A DNA stretch of 36,850 bases from Argonema antarcticum A004/B2 (GTDB lineage: Bacteria > Cyanobacteriota > Cyanobacteriia > Cyanobacteriales > Aerosakkonemataceae): positions 1 to 36,850 of the forward strand of contig NZ_JAIQZN010000074.1 in the NCBI RefSeq assembly GCF_023333585.1, given 5' to 3'. The stretch's first letter is position 1; each line of letters starts with the position of its first letter. The position numbers and the translations under genes were made by a program. This document shows, piece by piece, positions 32,319 through 36,850 of the stretch. The notes below the pieces were generated by a model. That model had not been told where the DNA came from. It worked only from the letters and a program-made list of their open reading frames with translations, and ran no database searches.

Positions 32319-32780
32319 TCAGAGGTTACAAATATCCAAGCGTGTATAAAAATTGTCTGCACTCCGCGACCATAGCCCCCAGACTAAAGATGCCACCCAC
32401 GCACCGCAACCGGGGAGGTGGCCTGTGGGGGCATCGCTACTATAATTGAGCGATGAGATGCTCAACCATTCTCCTTTGACGCGCCAACCGACGATATCGC
32501 CCATTTTTTCCCAATCTTTTCCCATTTCTTCATAATAGATGCGCTTTTGCACGCTAAAGCCGAAGCGCCCTTTTGAGTACTCGACCCAAAGGCGATCGAC
32601 TGTGCGTAGGTCAGCGCAGGATAATTTGCTCATCCCATCCTCATTTAGCCAGCCTTCGTGTTCCCGTCCGGCAACCTTGAGCATGACCGATCGCGTTTCA
32701 TCATCAGCCTCTTTCAACTTGCCAGCTGCCAGCAAGTCACGCAAGCGAGTGTAGTTAGCATCAACATCCAACAATTGCAT
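32319..32780 (-). CDS. GUN4-domain protein
   Basis: The GUN4 core binds protoporphyrin IX and Mg-protoporphyrin and stimulates Mg-chelatase. The core is clear: YTRLRDLLAAGKLKEADDET, VMLKVAGREHEGWLNEDG, SCADLRTVDRLWVEYSKGRFGFSVQKRIY and the GHLPGCG turn. I start at ATG 32778-32780 (153 aa, MQLLDVDANYT); the frame stays open to 32879 but adds repeat-derived text. It lacks the N-terminal helical domain of the main Gun4 (about 230 aa in Synechocystis), so it is a core-only paralogue and may regulate something other than chlorophyll synthesis. Stop is TGA at 32319-32321. Confidence 0.9.
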   Translation of the reverse strand: MQLLDVDANYTRLRDLLAAGKLKEADDETRSVMLKVAGREHEGWLNEDGMSKLSCADLRTVDRLWVEYSKGRFGFSVQKRIYYEEMGKDWEKMGDIVGWRVKGEWLSISSLNYSSDAPTGHLPGCGAWVASLVWGLWSRSADNFYTRLDICNL

Positions 32781-32887
32781 TGCCCACCAAAAAAACCTTG
32801 TGCCTGTAAGAATTGTAGCTGTTGTCAGCCTTTCGGCATTGGGCATTGGGCATGGGAAATGCCCGCAACCGCTGACCAATTACTTAA

Positions 32888-32934
32888 TGACCAATGACTA
32901 ATGACTAATGACTAATGACTTAATGACTAATGAC
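32888..32934. repeat. Heptamer array (TGACTAA)n
   Basis: Six to seven TGACYAA heptamers with one 1-bp slip (TGACTTAA). Same unit as 16859-16900. The rest of the 32781-33112 interval holds a T/A-rich stretch and the paired segments GGTAGGGGGTAG / CTACCACCTACC (about 32950 and 32988) but no gene. Confidence 0.9.
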
Positions 32935-33112
32935 AACACAAAGAAAAATGGTAGGGGGTAGCTGGGTAAAATTTCAACCCATTTATCTACCACCTACCAC
33001 ACCTTGAGCTACCTAAAATCGCGCAACCACAAACAATTGTCGTTCTTCCAGCGGTTGCGAAAATCTTCAAAGGAATTAAACAGCAGCGGATGCGTGCTAT
33101 ACCTAAAGCATC

Positions 33113-33481
33113 CTAATTGTCAGCGATCAGCCGTTCAATTGCCTCCATCAGTTCTGTTTGCTTAAACGGTTTACCAAGGTAAGCATCTGCACCGACCTTC
33201 AGCCCCCAATAGCGATCGGCTTCTGTAGTTTTTGCCGAACACATAATGACTGGGATGTCCTGCGTCTTTGGTGTTTTCTTAATGCGACGGCAGACCTCGT
33301 AACCATTCATTTGAGGTAAGAGAACATCCAGTAGTACCACATCGGGCGAAGAATCAAGTATCCGCTCTAAGGCTTCTACGCCATTTCGGGCGATTGTTAC
33401 TTGAAAGTCTTTGCCTTCAAGGAACTCTGTCATCATCTGCCGTTGTGTGGCGCTGTCTTCTACAACTAGAATTGTACCCAT
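33113..33481 (-). CDS. Single-domain response regulator (CheY/PilH-like)
   Basis: A 122-aa receiver domain without output. Phosphorylation site Asp52 (VLLDVLLP), acidic pair Glu8-Asp9 (VVEDS), Thr/Ser position Ser82 (MCSAKT) and Lys104 (GKPF) are all in place. The tail ELMEAIERLI is typical of PilH/PixH-like proteins that act with chemotaxis-like kinases in pilus motility. No kinase or PilG/PilJ gene is adjacent, so the pathway is not certain. ATG at 33479-33481. Divergent from the NarL-type gene. Confidence 0.92.
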   Translation of the reverse strand: MGTILVVEDSATQRQMMTEFLEGKDFQVTIARNGVEALERILDSSPDVVLLDVLLPQMNGYEVCRRIKKTPKTQDIPVIMCSAKTTEADRYWGLKVGADAYLGKPFKQTELMEAIERLIADN

Positions 33482-33762
33482 ATAAGTTTGTTTTCTGTTA
33501 TAGAATCAGTTTGTTTCTCATAGCTCCATCTTAGAATTAGTATAGAGAGGCTACATGAGGCGCAAGTCCTGAATCGATCTGGGACTTTAGTCCTAGAGCG
33601 GCTTGGGATTCGTGATTTGGCTTCGCCGGATCGCAACAACCTCGTTTGTTGGTTGTCTAAAACCTTGTGATTAGCTCTCTGACGGCAGCTCGTACATATC
33701 TTGTACTGATTCTTCTGCTTCTAGAGTTAGTTTTGCCGATCGTCAATGTTTTGAGCGAAACC

Positions 33763-33792
33763 TTGACATTCTCATTGCCAATGGTGTATAAG
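33763..33792 (+). promoter_or_regulatory. Sigma-70-type promoter for the NarL-type regulator
   Basis: TTGACA (33763-33768), 18-bp spacer, TATAAG (33787-33792), ending 22 bp before the ATG at 33815, so the leader would be only about 16 nt. No Shine-Dalgarno fits the short leader well. The remainder of 33482-33814 shows no gene or long repeat. Confidence 0.6.
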
Positions 33793-33814
33793 TTTTTAAT
33801 TCCCGGTTCCGATT

Positions 33815-34459
33815 ATGATTCGTATTTTGTTAGTTGACGATCAGAGCCTGATCCGTCGGGGGTTAAGCGAATTGCTAAGGTATGAGGATTCCATTGAGGT
33901 AGTGGGAGAGGCGGATAACGGCAAAGCTGCTATTTCTCAAGTGGAACTGTTGCAACCGGATGTCGTACTTATGGATATTCGGATGCCTGTGATGGATGGG
34001 GTGGCGGCGACTAGGGAAATTTGCCAGCGTTTTCCGCAGACGAAGGTACTGGTGTTGACTATTGATGACGATGATGAGTATGTAGCCAAAGCGTTGCGTT
34101 ACGGAGCTGCTGGGTATTTGCTTAAGGATACGCCACCGGAAGAGATCGCCCAGGCTATTCGAGTGGTATATAAGGGCTATACTCATTTAGGGCCGGGTTT
34201 GGCTAAGAAGATTATGGCACAACTGCCTACGAAATCTCCCAGCCCTCCGCCTGGTTGGAGTGAACTAACGCCGAGAGAGCAGGAAATTTTAAAGTTGATT
34301 GCGACTGGTGCAAGCAACCGGGAGATTGCACAAACGCTTTACATTTCTGAGAAGACGGTGAAAAACCATGTCACGAGTATTTTACATCGGTTGAATTTAC
34401 GCGATCGCACTCAGGTGGCTATTTTTGCTAATTCTTTTCTGCCTTCCCCAGCTAATTAA
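33815..34459 (+). CDS. NarL/FixJ-type response regulator with LuxR HTH
   Basis: A 214-aa two-domain transcription factor. Receiver domain 1-122 with Asp8-Asp9 acidic pair, phospho-Asp54 (VLMDIRMP), Thr82 and Lys104 (LLKDTPPEE). A Pro/Ser linker ([11 protein letters not shown]) leads to the LuxR helix-turn-helix at about 150-207 ([21 protein letters not shown] and [14 protein letters not shown]). The partner kinase is not next door. ATG at 33815. Targets unknown. Confidence 0.94.
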   Translation: MIRILLVDDQSLIRRGLSELLRYEDSIEVVGEADNGKAAISQVELLQPDVVLMDIRMPVMDGVAATREICQRFPQTKVLVLTIDDDDEYVAKALRYGAAGYLLKDTPPEEIAQAIRVVYKGYTHLGPGLAKKIMAQLPTKSPSPPPGWSELTPREQEILKLIATGASNREIAQTLYISEKTVKNHVTSILHRLNLRDRTQVAIFANSFLPSPAN

Positions 34460-34478
34460 GCTTTTGGTGGATGATGGG

Positions 34479-34621
34479 TATTTGAGCAGAGTAGGGAGAG
34501 GGGGAGAGGGGGAGAGGGGGAGAGGGGGAGAGGGGGAGAGTGGGAGAGTGGGAGAGTGGGAGAGGAGAAAAGAAAGAAAAATGTTCTTAAGTGAACAAAA
34601 GCATAGCAACTCCGAAAGAGG
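34479..34621 (+). repeat. Dispersed repeat family A, copy 3 (longest)
   Basis: Head TATTTGAGCAGAG (34479-34491), then about nine 8-bp units that change from GGGGGAGA to GTGGGAGA midway (34492-34566), a GAGAAAAGAAAG joint, and the 44-nt tail identical to copy 1 (34577-34620). It opens 20 bp after the NarL-type stop. Several frames stay open through the array (for example GGEGERGRGGEGE), but they are products of the 8-bp periodicity and not genes. Confidence 0.9.
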
Positions 34622-34700
34622 CAGGATATAACGCACCGTCTATGTAGTGGAATGGTGCAATTAAGCTTAGATACATTATATAAAGTCAGTGAATCTGCGG

Positions 34701-34754
34701 TTGACAAATTTCACTCGCCGAAATTAGGTTGTGTAGCAGCGAATTCAATTCGCT
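34701..34754 (+). promoter_or_regulatory. Promoter with adjacent palindrome for the cysteine dioxygenase pair
   Basis: TTGACA (34701-34706), 18-bp spacer, TAGGTT (34725-34730; a weak -10). A 17-bp palindrome, AGCGAATT-C-AATTCGCT (34738-34754), covers the expected transcription start. It lies 48 bp before the ATG. This is a plausible operator, by position and symmetry only. Confidence 0.5.
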
Positions 34755-34802
34755 TGCTTTTTGAGAAGCATACTATGAACAATATCTAACATCGGTGGTG
34801 GT

Positions 34803-35357
34803 ATGTCCGTAAATCTGTTGACTAAACGGCTCACTCTCGACGACTTCATTTTGGAGATGATGCGTATAGCACCGCAGGATCTCAACTTGGAGCAGCTGCA
34901 AGATTTAGTGGCACAGCTAGACTTGAACGATACCCTACTCAGACAACATATTACGTTTTCCGACAAGACTTATGCGCGAAAGCTGCTTTGTCGGACATCT
35001 CGGTTTGATATGTTGGTGCTGAGCTGGCATCCAGGTCAGTTTACCACAATTCACGATCATGCGGGAGCTTTGAACGTGACTCGCGTTAGAAGCGGTACGC
35101 TGACAGCACGGCTGTTTGAAGTTTACGATAAAAGGTCATCGACGGAACAACTGGTGCGAGTTGAGTCCCAGGAACAGCTGGTCAGGGGTGAGTTAGCATC
35201 GGTCGATCGCGATCGCATTCACCAGCTGGCGAATACCTCGGATGAAAAGCTCGTTACCCTGCACGTCTACGCGCACCCGCTTAGCAGTATCAATGTATAC
35301 TGTCCTAATTCCGGTCAGGTCGATCGCGTTGCACTCCAATATACCCTAGAACAGTAA
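34803..35357 (+). CDS. Cysteine dioxygenase-like protein
   Basis: A 184-aa cupin of the type I cysteine dioxygenase family, which oxidises cysteine to cysteine sulfinate with iron and O2. Iron ligands are His84, His86 and His140 (TIHDHAG and RIHQLAN), almost the same numbering as the mammalian enzyme, and YAHPL (Tyr156) gives the catalytic Tyr. The mammalian Cys-Tyr cross-link Cys is replaced (Gly or Ala region after HDH), as in other bacterial members. ATG at 34803 after GGTGG. The FAD/NAD(P)-binding gene follows 13 bp downstream, so they are probably co-transcribed. A different thiol substrate (for example 3-mercaptopropionate) is possible. Confidence 0.9.
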   Translation: MSVNLLTKRLTLDDFILEMMRIAPQDLNLEQLQDLVAQLDLNDTLLRQHITFSDKTYARKLLCRTSRFDMLVLSWHPGQFTTIHDHAGALNVTRVRSGTLTARLFEVYDKRSSTEQLVRVESQEQLVRGELASVDRDRIHQLANTSDEKLVTLHVYAHPLSSINVYCPNSGQVDRVALQYTLEQ

Positions 35358-35370
35358 TTGATAGAAATCC

Positions 35371-36783
35371 TTGACTAAAAATAACTTGCCGATCGCAATT
35401 GCTATTATTGGAGGTGGCTTCAGCGGGTCGATTGTTGCCGCTCATCTGCTCAGAAATGCCACTTTTCCCCTCAACATTAAACTGATCGAACGCAGACCCA
35501 CTTTCGGACGGGGAGTAGCTTATGGAACTAAGTATGGTTGCCATTTACTTAACGTTCCTGCTGCTAAAATGAGCGCTTTTCCCGACGATCCCGAACACTT
35601 TCTGCGTTGGGTACAAAAAGAAGCACAAAGTCGGGGTAACCTGATGCTATCGATCGTAAAGCCAGACACTTTTGTGCCTCGCAAGATTTACGGCGAATAC
35701 ATTCAAGCTGTCTTGGATGAGGCGGAAGCTGCTGCAAAAGAGAATGTGCAACTAGAGCGGATCAAAAACGAAGCTGTATCAATTTCACCAGATGCCAATG
35801 GTGCAACTGTGTCCTTAAGCACTGGTCAAACGCTACGAGCAGAAAAGGTTGTTCTCGCTTTGGGAAATTTCCCGCCTACCGATCCTGCCATTCAGGATAG
35901 ATCTTTTTATACCAGTTTGCGCTACGTAAGCTACCCTTGGTCTCCTCATGCGCTTACCGACATCGACCCGAAGGATGCCGTTTTGCTGATCGGATCGGGG
36001 TTGACGATGCTGGATTTGGCTGTAGCTTTGAAAGAGCAAGGTCACGCAGGTGCGATTCATGTAGTTTCGCGTCACGGGCTGCTGCCTTATCCCCACAAGT
36101 TTACCACGCCTTACCCAGCTTTTCTCAGCGTTGAAGGAGCGCCGAAAACTATTCGGAGTTTAGTTCGCTTGGTGCGTGAGGAAGTCAAGAATGCGATCGC
36201 TCGCGGTTATGACTGGCGTGCTGTGCTAGACTCGCTGCGTCCTCTCACTCAGCAACTGTGGCAACAACTGCCTCTAGAGGAACAGCGACGCTTTCTACGC
36301 CACGTTCGCATTTACTGGGAAGTGCATCGTCACCGCGTTTCGCCGGGAGTTGCCGATATAGTGGCGGATATGCTGCACTCAGAGCAAATGGTAGTTCATG
36401 CAGGTCGCATTCAAGCTTACGATGAAGATGATGAGGCGGTAGATGTGGCGATTCGCAAGCGGCATACTACAGACCTTGAGGTAGTGCGAGTGGCGCGGGT
36501 AATTAACAGCACTGGTACGGAGTGCGATTATCGAAAATTTGGACATCCGCTCATCCAAAATTTGCGATCGCACGGTTTCATTCGTTCTGATGCTTTGGCG
36601 ATCGGTTTGGATGTTTCCCCCAATGGTGCTTTACTGGATGTTGATGGTGTAGTTTCCCAAATTTTATATACTCTGGGGCCACCTCGACAAGGACGCCTTT
36701 GGGAGACTACTGCTGTTCCCGAAATTCGGGTGCAAGCTCAAGAGTTAGCGCGAGAGTTATTGCGATCGAGGAATTATAGCTAG
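35371..36783 (+). CDS. FAD/NAD(P)-binding protein
   Basis: A 470-aa flavoprotein-like product. The dinucleotide-binding GxGxxG is at residues 14-19 (IIGGGFSGS), followed by LIERRPTFGRGVAYGT and HLLNVPAAKMSAFPDDPEHF, typical of the FAD-NAD(P)-binding group of bacterial proteins whose substrate is unknown. VLLIGSGLTMLDLAVALKE is a second nucleotide-binding loop, and RVINSTGTECDYR lies in the C-terminal part. The start is TTG at 35371, three codons after an in-frame stop, without a clear ribosome site. It directly follows the cysteine dioxygenase-like gene; a joint role in thiol or sulfinate metabolism is inference. Confidence 0.88.
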   Translation: MTKNNLPIAIAIIGGGFSGSIVAAHLLRNATFPLNIKLIERRPTFGRGVAYGTKYGCHLLNVPAAKMSAFPDDPEHFLRWVQKEAQSRGNLMLSIVKPDTFVPRKIYGEYIQAVLDEAEAAAKENVQLERIKNEAVSISPDANGATVSLSTGQTLRAEKVVLALGNFPPTDPAIQDRSFYTSLRYVSYPWSPHALTDIDPKDAVLLIGSGLTMLDLAVALKEQGHAGAIHVVSRHGLLPYPHKFTTPYPAFLSVEGAPKTIRSLVRLVREEVKNAIARGYDWRAVLDSLRPLTQQLWQQLPLEEQRRFLRHVRIYWEVHRHRVSPGVADIVADMLHSEQMVVHAGRIQAYDEDDEAVDVAIRKRHTTDLEVVRVARVINSTGTECDYRKFGHPLIQNLRSHGFIRSDALAIGLDVSPNGALLDVDGVVSQILYTLGPPRQGRLWETTAVPEIRVQAQELARELLRSRNYS

Positions 36784-36813
36784 GGACTAGGGGCTAGGGG
36801 CTAGGGGCTAGGG
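36784..36813. repeat. Heptamer array (CTAGGGG)n
   Basis: About four units of GGGCTAG/CTAGGGG right after the FAD protein stop. The unit is the reverse complement of the CCCCTAG heptamers in the MITE-like element (10614-10669). A purine-rich GGGAAGAGGGAAGAGGG stretch follows to 36828. Nothing else is visible up to the window end. Confidence 0.85.
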
Positions 36814-36850
36814 AAGAGGGAAGAGGGAAAAGCTTACTCCGTAAGGGATT

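Noticed and set aside
32781-32879. 33-residue N-terminal extension of the GUN4-domain protein
   Set aside because: The extension reads into repeat-bordering sequence and does not resemble the helical domain of Gun4; the ATG at 32778-32780 sits right before the core.
34425-34707. Open frames on both strands through the purine octamers
   Set aside because: They encode only Gly/Glu/Arg or Ser/Pro/Leu low-complexity text created by the repeat and lack homology signals or ribosome sites.

Overview
The window comes from a filamentous, non-marine cyanobacterium, most like Oscillatoriales/Microcoleus-type genomes. The HIP1 octamer GCGATCGC and its core are frequent. There is a photosystem II psbY gene, a GUN4-domain protein, a cyanobacterial-style type IV pilus cluster without a separate pilP, and a TIGR02652/DUF2396-like protein. 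The intergenic DNA is full of 7- and 8-bp tandem arrays like the STRR repeats known from filamentous cyanobacteria. No rRNA, tRNA, CRISPR array, transposase gene or prophage is visible.

Layout. 1-5567 (minus strand): pilM-pilN-pilO-pilQ, interrupted before pilQ by a repeat-filled gap. 5704-7005: a divergent lipoprotein substrate-binding protein with no permease nearby. 7006-7731: gene-free and repeat-rich. 7732-9039: folC (minus). 9089-11382: three small accessory genes (DUF29-like, Uma2-like nuclease, HsdR-N-like PD-(D/E)XK protein) separated by a hairpin, a MITE-like element and a dispersed repeat. 11547-14642 (minus): a 1031-aa protein with membrane anchors at both ends and seven or eight copies of an unrecognised repeat. 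15144-16053 (minus): psbY and a gamma-carbonic-anhydrase-like protein. 16200-18292: a zinc-ribbon protein, a VOC protein and a DUF4231-like membrane protein. 18421-21276: a two-domain M16 peptidase carrying an in-frame tandem-repeat insertion. 21483-22182: two mini-ORFs and a secreted cupredoxin. 22546-26015: methionine aminopeptidase, a 3 x 130 bp repeat array, amidase and pirin. 26395-29330 (minus): metallophosphoesterase-DoxX-MBL-like group. 29399-30955: an S4-domain protein converging on rsgA, which has a possible upstream mini-ORF. 31268-32230: cysK. 32319-33481 (minus): GUN4-domain protein and a CheY/PilH-like receiver. 33815-34459: NarL-type regulator. 34803-36783: cysteine dioxygenase-like gene paired with an FAD/NAD(P)-binding protein.

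How genes fit together. PilM/N/O form the inner-membrane platform that couples to the PilQ secretin. cysK makes cysteine and the dioxygenase-like protein could oxidise it. The DoxX, phosphoesterase and MBL-like genes form a compact minus-strand unit. Most other genes look like single transcription units.

The most unusual content is the double-anchored repeat protein, three dispersed repeat families with several copies inside this one window, a MITE-like element, repeat DNA that has been domesticated as protein linker in the M16 peptidase, and a His-tailed mini-ORF just upstream of a cupredoxin with a rusticyanin-type ligand loop.
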